In this document: piece by piece, positions 49,900-60,734 of the stretch | Layout of the letters: every line of letters begins with the position of its first letter | Numbering within the stretch: the first letter of the stretch is position 1 | Assembly (NCBI GenBank): GCA_020809705.1 | Contig: CP085830.1 | Span: forward strand, 5,270,001-5,334,000 | Reading direction: 5' to 3' | DNA length: 64,000 nucleotides | DNA from: Calonectria ilicicola | Lineage: Eukaryota; Ascomycota; Sordariomycetes; Hypocreales; Nectriaceae | The notes under the pieces: generated by a model | What the model was told of the DNA's origin: nothing | The model's database searches: none | The model's input: only the letters and a program-made list of their open reading frames with translations | Position numbers and translations under genes: made by a program

Positions 49900-50760
49900 A
49901 AAGGAACTTATATAAAATAAAATAGTATTTTTATTATAATCTTTATATAAATTAGAAAACTTAATTAAAGAACTATAGGCTAATAACTAATACTATTAAT
50001 AGAAGGTAAAAAAGGCTTATAAAGTAGTTAGTAAATAAGAGAAATATTATCTTAATAAATAAAATACTCTTTTTTATAAAGGAAGATTAGTAATCCTAGA
50101 TTAATATATTATAAAGAAAGAAATCCTAAGAAGGCACTATAATGATTTAAAATCAAGGTATATAGAGATATATAAGACACTTAAGCTAATCAACTGTAAG
50201 TTCTATTAAAAAGGTATAGCTAATAATATTAAAGACTATATAATAAGATATCAGGTATACTAAGGTAAGCATTTGCTAAGGTATAAGCTATATAGATAGT
50301 TATAGCTACTCCTTCTACTAGTATACTTATTTTAAGAAATTAGTATAGATTTTATTATAAAGTTGTTAAGTAGTGTTTAAGTAGATAATAAAGAATATAA
50401 TATAATCTTAATTATTATATACTATATAACTAAATATATAATCTTCTTATTAATAAGGAAAATATTTAATATAGTCTAGTTTATATAAATCCTTTATAAA
50501 AATATTAAATATAAATTTAGAATATTAAAAGGAATTATAAATAATAAAAATAAATTAATTATTAGTAAGTTTTAAGTTAAATTTATAAAAGAATAAGCAA
50601 TTGTTTATTAACTATCTACTATATATTATCTATAAATAGATAATTAGATAAAATAGATTTATTAAATATTAGAAAAATATCTTTAAATATATATAGAAGG
50701 CTTATTAAATTAATAAATAGCCTAATTACTTAAAGTAGAGTTTATATATAATAATAATAT
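49900..50760 (+). pseudogene. E2 integrase remnant
   Basis: The zinc-binding region is recognisable as YNDLKSRYIEIYKTLKLIN, then KGIANNIKDYIIRYQVY, GKHLLRYKLY and EISIDFIIKLLSS, which opens the catalytic core. Cys and His positions are mostly mutated. Confidence 0.7.
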
Positions 50761-51479
50761 ATATAATATTATTAAAGTTTTTTTAATATAAATACTTTAT
50801 AAATATTATTTTAAAATAATAGCTTATACTTTTAAATATATTAGAGCTAAAGTATAAGAAGTTAATAAGTATTTAATAATCTTTTATTAAGTATAAGAAT
50901 AAGCTTAAGAATACTAACAGTCTATTATAAAGGTATAATCTAAATATTATAATTAATATTACTAGATTAAGGAATATAAGCTAAAGAATATTATTAAGCT
51001 ATTAATTAAGTATTTTTATTTTAAAGATAAAAAATTAATATTATAATTTATTAAAATAACAATTAAAAAAAATAAAAAAATAAGTATATAAAATATATCT
51101 ACTAAAGCAATATTAATATATATATAATATATTCTTAATCTTACTATTAAAACTATAACTATAGCTTTAGTAAGTAAATAATAAAGATATAATTACTTTC
51201 CTTAAATTAAAGAAAGAAAAAGAAGAGTAAGAAGTAAAGAAAATTATAAGTTATAAGGAAAATAGAGAATAATTATTTTATTAAATTAAGTAAATAGGCT
51301 AGCTAGTAAAATATAATATATAAGAACCTATTAAACACTTATAGAACACTTTATAAATAATATAAAAATACTATAAATAATATAAATATATATATAAAAA
51401 ATAAAATAATAATATAAAATAAAAAATATAGCAAAGGTATAGCAAATAGCTAGCAAGATGATTACTAACTAATATACCT

Positions 51480-52440
51480 ATAGGCATAAACATACACATA
51501 AACCACTAAAGTAACAGCCAAGGGGCACTCGGCGAAGACTCGGCGATAGCTCGGCGAACAGGCGCCTAGGAAGAGGCATCACGACCACGACCACGACCAT
51601 GGGGACAACCATAGGGATAACCACAGGGACGACCATGGGGGCAACCACCACTTCCACCATGACCACGGCCAGCGGGCGGCGGAGGCGTGTTGTTAGGCGC
51701 AGGCTCAGATTTAGCCTCAGAGGCAGCAGATTTTACAATCTTAGACTTCTCTTTCTCCTTCTGAATATAGTGTAAAGATATGCTAACTACTTCTTACTAA
51801 ATAGAAGGTTTCCTAGTGTATTTAATAGTATAAATAGGGCTATAATGATTTATAGTAGTAGCTAAAGTATATAAGATTTTATACTTTTATATAATAGTGA
51901 ATTAAGATAAGGAACCTTTTATAATATTAAAAATATAAGTAAACTTAGCTTAATTAAAAGTATTTAATAAATATTTAATAATTATAGTAATATTATTATT
52001 ATAAGTATAAAGGAGAATAGTAGAGGTTAGGCGGAGATATAAATCTTTAATATTAGCAAAAATAAGGTTATATTATAGTAAGTTAGTAGAACGCTCATTA
52101 AATACAGAACAAAAGCACCCACTTGGATTTGGAAGTCCAATATCGCCAGCTTGCATTAGGCGACGGTCTCCTGCAGCAGGTACAAAGACAGCTGCTTGTT
52201 GGATATTCCACGAACGCCGGCCGCACTCTTAATGCTGTCTTTGGCACAGCGCCAGGAATTGGGCTCGGGGGCGTTGTCGTTATCCTTGTTGTACTCGGTG
52301 GTGTTGTGCACGCCAAGTTCGGTCAGGAAATTCTAGTACTAGACCATAGTGCCAATGAGCTCCTAAGGAATCTAGTTAAGTTAGTAGCAACTATATGTAG
52401 AATGCTTGATGAAGGTAGATATATTGTGCTATAAGATTGG
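51480..52440 (-). pseudogene. Two GC-rich islands, remnant of an unrecognised ORF
   Basis: Islands at 51480-51770 and 52095-52440 stand out from the AT-rich surroundings. On the minus strand the right island reads LGVHNTTEYNKDNDNAPEPN and later GISNKQLSLYLLQETVA before a stop. The left island reads KEKEKSKIVKSAASEAK, then Pro-rich sequence and a Gly/Arg/His-rich run (coding GRGHGGSGG and GRGRGRDASS). The 320 bp between them are AT-rich and full of stops. It may be a gag-like protein with an RGG-type tail, antisense to E2. I do not recognise the family. Confidence 0.45.
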
Positions 52441-52689
52441 CTAGCTTCTTTGTAGTAGATATAGTAAGTATTGATGGATTTTTGATAGTAGATAAGGGAG
52501 AGGTTATTATATTTTTATATAATATAATAAAAGTAAAAGTGATTATTTAATAATTATTTAATAAATGTTTAATTAGTAAATTATTTATAATAAGTAAATA
52601 TTATAAAAAGTTAAGAGAGAAGTAATATTATAAAGATTTAAAGAGTATTTAATAAGGAAAAGAAAAGTAAGGTAATAGTAAAAAATAAA

Positions 52690-52935
52690 AATATATATAT
52701 ATATAATAAATAAAGTAGGAAATATTATTTATATAGAAGAATTATAAATAAGTATAAAATAAGAAAAATAATAAATATATTATAATATATACTTTATTAA
52801 AAGTAAGATTTTTATAGTAATTACTTATTAAATATATATTATATATATAATAAATAATAAATAATATATATTATATAAATAATAAATAATATATATTATA
52901 TAAATAATAAATAATAAATAATAATAATATATAAT
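52690..52935. repeat. Low-complexity AT tandem tract
   Basis: Imperfect repeats of ataaataataaataat and tatatattatata between the GC islands and the E2 3' LTR. Probably a microsatellite grown from RIP-mutated sequence. Confidence 0.55.
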
Positions 52936-53021
52936 AATAATTATAAGTATATAAAATTATTTAAAATAAGGAAATTATTAATAAATATTTAAAAATTAAG
53001 TATTAAAGAGAGAGAGATAAT

Positions 53022-53195
53022 TATAAAAACAATTAAGATCCTAGTATTACTATAACTAGAAGTAGTATATAACTTACTTAGTCTATTAAAGAATTTCAAT
53101 AAGTAATTAAAAAACACTCACCAAGTTGAAGTCTATATACCATAATACAATCTGTTCTATAACTCTTAAGATCACCCTGGTTAATGACCCTTATA
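53022..53195 (+). repeat. E2 3' LTR (174 bp)
   Basis: Starts tataaaaac (RIP form of TGTAAGGAC) and ends CCCTTATA next to attgg. The downstream half is the better preserved part here, the reverse of the 5' copy. Confidence 0.87.
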
Positions 53196-54160
53196 ATTGG
53201 TTTCTTAGTAATTATTTTGCTTATTATTGGTATATTATCTTTATAATCCTTAGTTACTTTAGGAACCTAAGAAATATAATCTTGCCTTTAGCTGGCAGTA
53301 GGTTCTTTTTTTAACTTCTTAAGTTTCTCTAGCTTCTAAGCTATATCTTATACTTAAGCTAGCTAGCTTATATAATTATATAATAGATCTACTATAACTA
53401 AGTTATATTATAATTATAAGTTTAGTATATCTTTTAAAAAGATAATTTTGGCTTAATTAGCCTATTAGAAGCCTCCTATATTTATTATAACCTACTTAAA
53501 CTTAGATAGAAAGCTTACAAAAAAGATATTCTTACCTTATTAAAAGATTTATAAGAATATTATTATATATATCTATAAATTAATATTCTTATATATATAA
53601 TCTAAATAATATATAAAATTTATAAAATTATAATAATCTTTAGATCCTTTAATAATATAAAAAATAGTTATTATCTTTTAAGGTTTTATTATTAAATATA
53701 AATTAATTAAATATTAAAACTCTTAATTTAATATATAAAAATAAATATTTAATTTTAATTTATCTTTTATTTATTATAATTATATTAAATATTTATAATA
53801 ATTATTTAAAAACTTTAATAGATTTAAAAGTAATTTTTACTTTAAAAAAAATTATTAAAAAATATTAATATCCAGCCTAATTAAACCTAATAATTCTACC
53901 TTAATTAAAACCTTTAAGTTTTTCTTAAGATATTCTTATAATAATATTAATCTTTTTATTATATTACTTTATTAAACTCTTAATTATATAATCTACTTTT
54001 AAATTAAAACTAAAACTATACTTAATCTTTATTATATAAACTACACTAACTACTATTAAATCATCTTATCTAATACCAAACTATTAAATTCTTAATCTAC
54101 TATTATATCTATAAATATCTTAATTAATAATTTATATTAAAATTAATTAAGCTTTAAATA

Positions 54161-54372
54161 TATAAAAAGCTAATTTTAGGTTTATTTAATCTAAAGAATA
54201 CTTTATATTAGTTTATTTAAAGCTAAGGAAGAAGAAGAAAAAGATAATTAAAAGAATATATTCTTCTAATTATATATACCTTAGTGTGCTCTTGCTATTA
54301 ATATAGTTATGAAGTTTAATCTAGGTGGATACGGTATAGCCGTAATCCTCTGCCAGGCTTCAGCCTGTGACA
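54161..54372 (-). repeat. E1 5' LTR (212 bp)
   Basis: Same length and order as 25414-25625. Its last 70 bp are little mutated and keep a GC-rich end (..CAGCCTGTGACA), showing the original terminus; on the element's own strand it starts TGTCACAGG. Confidence 0.85.
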
Positions 54373-54760
54373 CTAATAATAGATATTACTATCTTTTATA
54401 AAACTAATAATATTCTAGATTAATTAAAGGAAAATAATACTATTATTACCCTCATTTCTTCTAGCTATATAGGCATTCTTTAATCTCTTCATATAATTAT
54501 TAATAAGCTATTTAAAAAGTAGCTTTATAATATTATAGATAAATATATTATAAGGTATAAAGTAAATGGAAAGATAAAGTAATCTATCTTAAATAAATAG
54601 ATTATAATAATATATATTATTATTTAAATAGTAAAAATACTAAAGAAATAGATTAATTTAATTAAAAAGGTATTTTTAAAATATAATATTAATATTTAAT
54701 TAAATAATAATTAAAATTATCTTATTAAATTTAAAAATATTCCTTTTAATATAATAAATT
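54373..54760 (+). pseudogene. E0 transposase remnant, 3' part
   Basis: Directly after the second ctaat duplication the frame continues as DITIFYKTNNILD, then LKENNTIITLISSSYIGIL and NKLFKK. This is the pattern of the catalytic core after the second Asp in DDE-superfamily endonucleases. The two halves make one gene once E1 is removed, which independently supports the nesting order. Confidence 0.65.
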
Positions 54761-55167
54761 TTATAAAATAATAAAAAATAATAGAAATAATTATTAAAAA
54801 TAAAAAGAAAATCAATCCTTTATATAATAATAAAGAAATTAATATTAATAATAATAATAAACTTAATATTAATTATTTTCTTCTTAAAATTATTAATTTA
54901 AAAGTATTATACTATAAAAGATATCTTTAAATCTTAAAAAATAAAAAGACTTTAGTCTAATATCTTTAAAGATAAGATTTACAAGGAAATAGAGAAAACC
55001 TGGTCTAGCTAGGAACACTACTACCTTCATAACTAATCACAATAAAAATACTTAAAAATAACTTCATTAACAGCTTCAATAATGTAAATTCGGGCATCAT
55101 AAGGTCAGATGGCTGACCAGATACAGTTAGTATGTCTCAGACTAAGTGGGGTTATCTGCAAGCCCAG

Positions 55168-55205
55168 GGCTCCACAGCATGGACGAATTTCGTGAGATTT
55201 TACGG
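55168..55205 (-). repeat. Right 38-bp TIR of E0
   Basis: Exact inverted partner of 21467-21504, followed by TA at 55206-55207. This dates the entire 33.7-kb block to insertions inside one older transposon. Confidence 0.9.
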
Positions 55206-55207
55206 TA

Positions 55208-56097
55208 GTTTGCCTCATAATGTAGAGGGAGCGAGGGCTGCCCTTAGCCGCCAAGGAAATGGATGGCAGTAAATTCTTCCAGTATCATACTCGCAAAAGA
55301 GAGAAAAACTTTGTCATCTCAAAAAATTAATATACTCATGCAAAAACAAAGAGCGCTTTGTTACTTTTATGAATTCTTCCATATCTGTTGTCCATCTTGA
55401 ATCTCAAATGGTGTCCCGGGTAGCTAGCTCACAAATTTTGACAAGATCAGGTTCGCAAAAATATAAGTTTCGTACAATCTCAAGGGCTGAACTGGCACTT
55501 TCACTTATGGTTAATGTTCACTAGAGTCGAGAGATTGCCATTTCAAGCTCTAATCTATAACCGACGGGCTATTCAAAAGAGCGGTAAAATCGCGACATCT
55601 TGCTTGCTTGACGGCAATCCATCAGATACCAATATCAGCAGAAACTCGAGCCAGACAAATTCGATCTTGGATTTAACGATGTACAAAATGAGTAAATTAG
55701 ACTCGAAAATTATGAAGACCTAGTAATATTTTTCAACAAAGTTGTATTCGCCACTTTTGTGGCTCTTTAGGTCTTGGTTGAAGCCGCTTTTTGCAAACGC
55801 AAACTAGACTCCAATGCTGAACCAGAAAACGTTAGTACTGAGGAAAGGCCGACTCTAGACGATGCGAGTGTTTTACGTTCCTCCCTGTTGATGGAGCGGT
55901 AAACGGCATGAGAACGAGCAAAGGTGCGCACTTGGGAGCAAGTTGATTTTGAATTCTAGCATCTTATCTGATGAATCGATCAATTTTATCATTCACCAGG
56001 TCAGAGATAGTCGAAGAGAACTTGAGGCTTTCTAATGAAATAATAAATGATATAAATTGGTACAACTTTACAATTTGGGAGTATTTTGATTTCTTTC
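55208..56097. other. Intergenic, no gene seen
   Basis: Ordinary composition returns right after the E0 border. A 69-codon frame at 55514-55723 has no motif or splice support. This is the 3' side of the DUF1479 gene. Confidence 0.5.
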
Positions 56098-57626
56098 TTA
56101 CAGACCCAGCATTTCATTTGCTAGCTGTCTGACTTGCTTCTGTCCCTCAGTCAGACCTTCCTCATCCACATCAAACGCCTTCAAACCCATTGCCCGCAGT
56201 CCCTGGTCAGACAGGACATTCTCCTTCTTGGCTCCGTGATCGCTGTGATCGCCCTCAATCTCTTGTGTGACGAGATAGCTGTCAAAGTCCTTGGGTCGGC
56301 AAGCCTTTTGGAACGCATTGCGCACACCAACCAGGGACTTGATGTTGTATGGTGTCAGTGGGTTGCAAGCGTTGTAAACAACACTCGAGTTGCGAGTACC
56401 GGGGTGGAACTTGTCCACTTCGTGAATGAGATCGCAGTGCCAGAAGACATAGTCACCCGGTCGAACTGGCGGGATACCAACAACGCTCTTGTCCAGGTAC
56501 AAGTGAGGGTGCAATTCTGGGGTCGGCAAAAACTGTGTCTTGCCGGGCTGCGAGCCAGGGAAGGTGGGCTGTGAGTCGTCCCACTCTCCGTCTCCGCTAC
56601 CGGCCGTGAAGAGTGGTCGGAGCATCATGTACGCAACCGAAGCCTTGAGGCTGGGCAGCAGGCGGATGGTGCCCTCGCCAGTACCAGTGTGAGAGAGTGA
56701 GAGCCATCCCTGGAGACTTCGCCAGCAGCTGCATGCTCCCAATGCGCGGTCCTCGTACATGTTGCTCTTTGCTTCAAGGCGTCTGTCAGCGACCCAACCA
56801 TCCCAGTTCTGCCAGTTTCCGTCAAAGATTGCCTGGTAGTTGGCACGGTTCTCCTCATCCTCCCATCTCTCAATGGCACCGCTATCCACGTGCCAAGGCA
56901 GCGTGTATTCAGCATCCTTGCTGGGGTAGCGGATTCGGAAGCGGTCAGGATACACGACCTGGCTGGCGAGATCTACTGGCAAGGATGGGTCCTCTGTGCG
57001 CCAAAGCTGCGAAACGCAGTTCATGGCCTCGAGGACCTTTGGGTGGCTGCGGATCTGAACCTGGGAAGGTGTCCACCACAGACTCCAGTTCTGGGGGTTC
57101 TCCTCAGGGAAACCTCCGATACTACGGTGACGCTTGGTGTAGTCCATGAGATCAGATTCCCATTGCACTGCCTGCTCCTCTGGAACTACATTGCGGAGAA
57201 TGAGACAGCCTCGGTCGCGCACAAGGTCGGCAAATGCATCTGGTAGCTTTCCGCCTGTTGCATTGAACATGTGTTAGTCGCAAATCCGCCATAAACGAGA
57301 GGCTCAATTTGAACCTGCAAGAGTCATCTCACCATTTTCTCGGACCAAGTCAAAGTCAATTTCTGGAATCATGGAGGGGCCATTTTTCTCAATCAAGGCT
57401 GCTTCAGACTCCAGCACCTTCACAAGCCTCTCGTATGATTCAATGACCTTTTGCTTATTCTCGGGCTGGACCAAGCTTTTCTTGATTTTTGCAAATCGTT
57501 GGTCAAGAAGAGGCAGCCTGTCCGTATATCGTTAGTCTCCCAGTATTTGACAGGGAGCGAAATGCAAGCGGTTCAGGGGTGTGGTACTAACTGGAGCTGG
57601 ACTTGTTCCAAAACTTGGTGCGGCAT
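56098..57626 (-). CDS. DUF1479 protein, Fe(II)/2-oxoglutarate oxygenase-like
   Basis: Three exons (57626-57592, 57517-57333, 57254-56098; introns 74 and 78 nt) encode 458 aa, normal for DUF1479 (YbiU-like) proteins. Conserved features include RGCLILRNVVPEEQA near residue 88. The metal-site motif H-x-D is at His195/Asp197 (LPWHVDSGAIERW). The distal part is FWHCDLIHEVDKFHPG with His346 and His351, one of which would complete the facial triad. The tail GLRAMGLKAFDVDEEGLTEG is also typical. The family adopts the double-stranded beta-helix fold; substrates are unknown. It is divergent from a sugar porter across 1.2 kb. Confidence 0.85.
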
Positions 57627-58849
57627 ATTGGTATTTGGTAAATGGCAACCAATTAATGCGTGAATGTATTGAAGATGTATATGATGCAGTGTCTTGTATG
57701 ATGAATTGGAAACCGATTGATGCTGTTCTCGATGCCACTCGAAAGCTATCCCAAAGACGGTTTCCCAGGTGCTTAAGTACGATTCTCCGAGTACATAATC
57801 CCTCGACAATTGTGTCAAATCCAATCAAGACCCAATTTTTGGTGTTGATACCACTTGGACGCATCATTGCTAATCCAAGCGACGGGTCCGTCGGGCCCGT
57901 CGGTGCCGTCGGCCCCGCCGGGGATAAGGCGCCCGTTGGGGTATTCGGCTTGGTCTCATGATGCTAGATAGCTAAGCCATATAAATCGTCACATTTACCC
58001 GATAGGCCAAGGCAACAGCATATTACGAACTTTCAGTTCCCCTTTGCATATAACAATGCTTAATCTCACATGGATGTTACCCTGCCCTGTCGTTGATAGG
58101 GTGTTTGATGGGCCGTGCGGAGATAAGCCTTGGACCCTGCCAGCTCGGCAGATGGTTGCCCGATCATCGAATTATACCCAGCCTATTATCAAGATGATCA
58201 ATTACCCCGGAAGTTGATGCGGGGATCTTGTGTAGATGGTATCTAATTCTTGTGAGAAAGGTTTGCGGCACATCAGTAAGCTCTTGTCCTACGGGATGGG
58301 TTACAATGTTTGTGTATGTATGCAGCAACTCGGCTCTTGAAGATGCTAGGGTTTGTGACAAAGCCATGTATCATGTTTTTGATAATGCAGGTATACAAAA
58401 ATAACCAATGTCATAAGACAATTTGATATAAATCAGCGAATCGTTGCTGGAAATGTCCGGGAATAGCCCAGCTTAATGTTATCCATCCACATCTACACAC
58501 GAGATCGTTGGACTCCTGCATGGATTGGCAAACACTCTGTATCTGCCTTTCGGCTCAAATTTTACCGCTCGTGACCCACTCCAATTATCTTCCCGCGACG
58601 CTATTCGGTGCACATGACTGGGTAAATCGGTAGCAAGGAATCTGTTATCCACTAGTTCGGCCGAACTGGGAAACGCATGGACAGGTTTGAGACTTGAGAT
58701 TTTACCCCATACCTTGGAGTTGGGGTATCAATGTAAGTTTTGTGGAGATAAGAGACAAGATGAAAATACTAGGTTGTATATAACACGTTTGGCATCTCTG
58801 GTTCGTTTCCCCTCATCATTGTGTATCAAGTTTGCAATCCATTGTCACA
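57627..58849. other. Divergent intergenic region
   Basis: 1.2 kb between the DUF1479 start (-) and the sugar porter start (+). A short GC-rich direct repeat (gtcggtgccgtcgg type, 57886-57930) is the only local structure seen. Open frames here lack motifs. It likely holds both promoters. Confidence 0.5.
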
Positions 58850-60617
58850 ATGTTTGAGTATCTCGAGGGCACCACGCCCACGGGCATGTGGTGCATGGTC
58901 CTCATGTCCGTTGGAGCTTTCTTATTTGTGAATAAAAACTCATTCCCATCATAAAATCCGTGTTCTAACGAAATTCTGTGCTGCAGGGCTTTGACAATGG
59001 TTGGTGGGGAACTATTCTTGGTGCTGAACAATTTCTCCGTGACTATGGATCCTGTGTTATGAAGGATGGAACAGAGGTGTGCTCCTTGTCAACTTCGCAG
59101 CTGTCTGCCGGTACCGGAGTTCAATCTGCCGGAATTAGTGAGAAATGCCTTTCCTAAACCCTGGATGAAGTGATGTTGACTGTGTTTTCAGTGGTAGGAT
59201 GTCTTATTGCCGTCTACTTCAACAAGGTCCTTGGTCGTCGATATTCCCTTGTTGCTACGGGAATAATCTCAATTATTGGCGTCGTTATTGAAATGACAAG
59301 TGCAATCGGTTCAAGGCCGCGATTCTACCAATTCATTGCGGGAAAGGTCATCGCCGCCATGGCCATGGGATTGGCAGCAAACATTGTCCCCATTTTTCTC
59401 TCAGAGACATCAACCGGTCCGGCCCGTGGTTTTGGTATCAACATGTATCAGAATATTCAGATCATTGGTGTCATTGTGGCTTCTGGGACTGTTTTCGCTG
59501 CTGCAAAGCGTCACGATCAGGCCTGCTATTTGATTCCTATGGGCCTACAACTGTTTGCGCCCATGGTTATGGTGACGATGTCTCCATTTCTACCAGAGAG
59601 TCCTCGTTGGCTAGTTTGGCAAGGGTCAGATCAAATACACCATACTTTTGCTGCCTGTACTGACGTTTCGCAGCCGACCACAAGAGGCAGAGATAATGGC
59701 CACGCGATTATTTGGCTCCGAGACCAACAACTTTGATGCAAAAGAGTATGTCAAGCAAATCAACGCATTGGTTGAGGAGGAACGAAACGAGTCCCAATCA
59801 TTCAACTGGATGGATCTCTTGCATGGAGCCACTCTGCGACGACTTCTTATTGCTGTTGGAATTCAGTGTCTTCAGCAGGCTGAAGGATCGAGTTACATGA
59901 CCAACTACATTGTCTCTTTCCTCGAAGAGACGGGAGTCACCGACACATTCCCCTACATTATGGGTCTGTATGCCGTCTACTATGCAGCAATTCTTACCGG
60001 ACACGTTCTCCCTGATAGGTTTGGACGCCGGCCAATGCTCATGTCAACCGCTGCTCTCTGCGGAGTTTGTCTTATTATCGTTGCCATCATCGTGACTGCG
60101 GTCGAGACTCCGACAGACGCCACGAAGAAAGGATCCATTGCCCTCATCTTTATCTGGGAATTGTTTTTTGGTATCCAAAGTCCTCTGGTGTGGATCACCA
60201 CCACAGAAGCAGCTCCCTCTCGTAACAGAGAAAAGGTTCAGGCTGTTGCAGTATTTTGTGGATTCGGAGTATCTCTACTAATCACTAGTGTCTCGCCATA
60301 CATCCAGAATGAAGGATACGGCAATTTGGGAGGAAAAATTGTGAGTGGCCGCGGATACTGACCGCATCTTTGAATACGTGCTAATTTCGACTCTGTAGGG
60401 ATTTATATGGGGCTGTTTCTCCATCATTACAGTGGTGTGGGTCTATTTCTTCGTACCTGAAATGAAGGGTCTCACGCTAGAGCAGCTTGACCATTTGTAT
60501 GGAAACTTTGTCCCCACTCGCAAATTCCAAGATATGGTGATTGAGGGTGAGGATGTACCCCAGAGCGAGGTGGCATTCCAAAAGGGACAAAATGTAAATG
60601 TGTCTGCAAAAGATTAA
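58850..60617 (+). CDS. MFS sugar porter
   Basis: Five exons (58850-58927, 58987-59137, 59192-59624, 59674-60340, 60399-60617), introns 49-59 nt, give 515 aa. Sugar porter signatures are in order: GFDNGWWGTILG in the first helix, LGRRYSLVATG after helix 2, PESPRWLVWQGR before the central loop, QQAEGSSYMTNYIVSFL in helix 7, DRFGRRPMLM after helix 8 and PEMKGLTLEQLDHLY at the C-terminus. The family moves hexoses, disaccharides or polyols across the plasma membrane by proton symport. The helix 1 block is GFDNGWW rather than the usual GYD..GV. The Zn2Cys6 gene converges on its 3' end with 117 bp between stops. Confidence 0.9.
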
Positions 60618-60734
60618 ATCTAGGCAGATGAAATACTCGATGAGTCTTTCTTCACGATGACATTCAAAAGGCTGTTACCAGATATGAGATCAGAATAGAA
60701 TATATTTGCAATGAATACTGTACTACAAGTTATC

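Larger units (their letters stand above)
29585..53195 (+). mobile_element. E2: Ty3/gypsy retrotransposon inside E1
   Basis: The LTRs are 29585-29758 and 53022-53195, 174 bp each, ending in TGTAAGG..CCTTACA (decayed in the right copy). The 5-bp duplication attgg lies at 29580-29584 and 53196-53200. The polypurine tract aaagagagagaga (53005-53017) lies just before the 3' LTR. Protease, RT and integrase remnants lie on the plus strand between 47640 and 50760. Without E3 the element is about 7.3 kb. It interrupts the 5' part of E1. Confidence 0.87.
25414..54372 (-). mobile_element. E1: Ty3/gypsy retrotransposon inside E0
   Basis: The LTRs are 25414-25625 and 54161-54372, 212 bp each, with target duplication ctaat at 25409-25413 and 54373-54377. 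The element reads on the minus strand. A polypurine tract (minus-strand AAAAGAGAGAGAGGG, 25629-25643) lies next to the 3' LTR. Reverse transcriptase remains near 28000-28500, and gag-side sequence at 53196-54160 and just below 29584. With E2 removed the element is about 5.34 kb. It is heavily RIP-mutated throughout. Confidence 0.85.
21467..55205 (+). mobile_element. E0: outermost TIR DNA transposon holding all other repeats
   Basis: Perfect 38-bp inverted repeats at 21467-21504 and 55168-55205 (outer end CCGTAAAATCTCACGAAATT) are each bounded by TA (21465-21466, 55206-55207). This is the TA target preference of Tc1/mariner-type elements. Subtracting the two large insertions and their duplications leaves about 2.1 kb, a normal length for a single-ORF fungal DNA transposon. 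A broken DDE transposase on the plus strand is split between 24590-25413 and 54373-54760. AT-rich RIP-mutated sequence starts just inside the left repeat and stops just inside the right one; the last 150 bp on each side keep near-normal composition. Confidence 0.85.

Noticed and set aside
51478..51666. Val/Met-rich 62-aa open frame on the minus strand.
   Set aside because: It is a frame-shifted reading of the GRG-coding repeat; the neighbouring frame is more protein-like and continues into the second island.
53022..54372. A single 1.35-kb LTR starting TGTAAGG and ending TGTGACA.
   Set aside because: The two ends belong to different elements. 53022-53195 pairs with 29585-29758 (E2) and 54161-54372 pairs with 25414-25625 (E1), each with its own exact 5-bp duplication.
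21505..55167. CRISPR-like or centromeric satellite array.
   Set aside because: No regular spacer-repeat spacing is present. The block is accounted for by nested transposons with defined borders, although a role in heterochromatin is not excluded.
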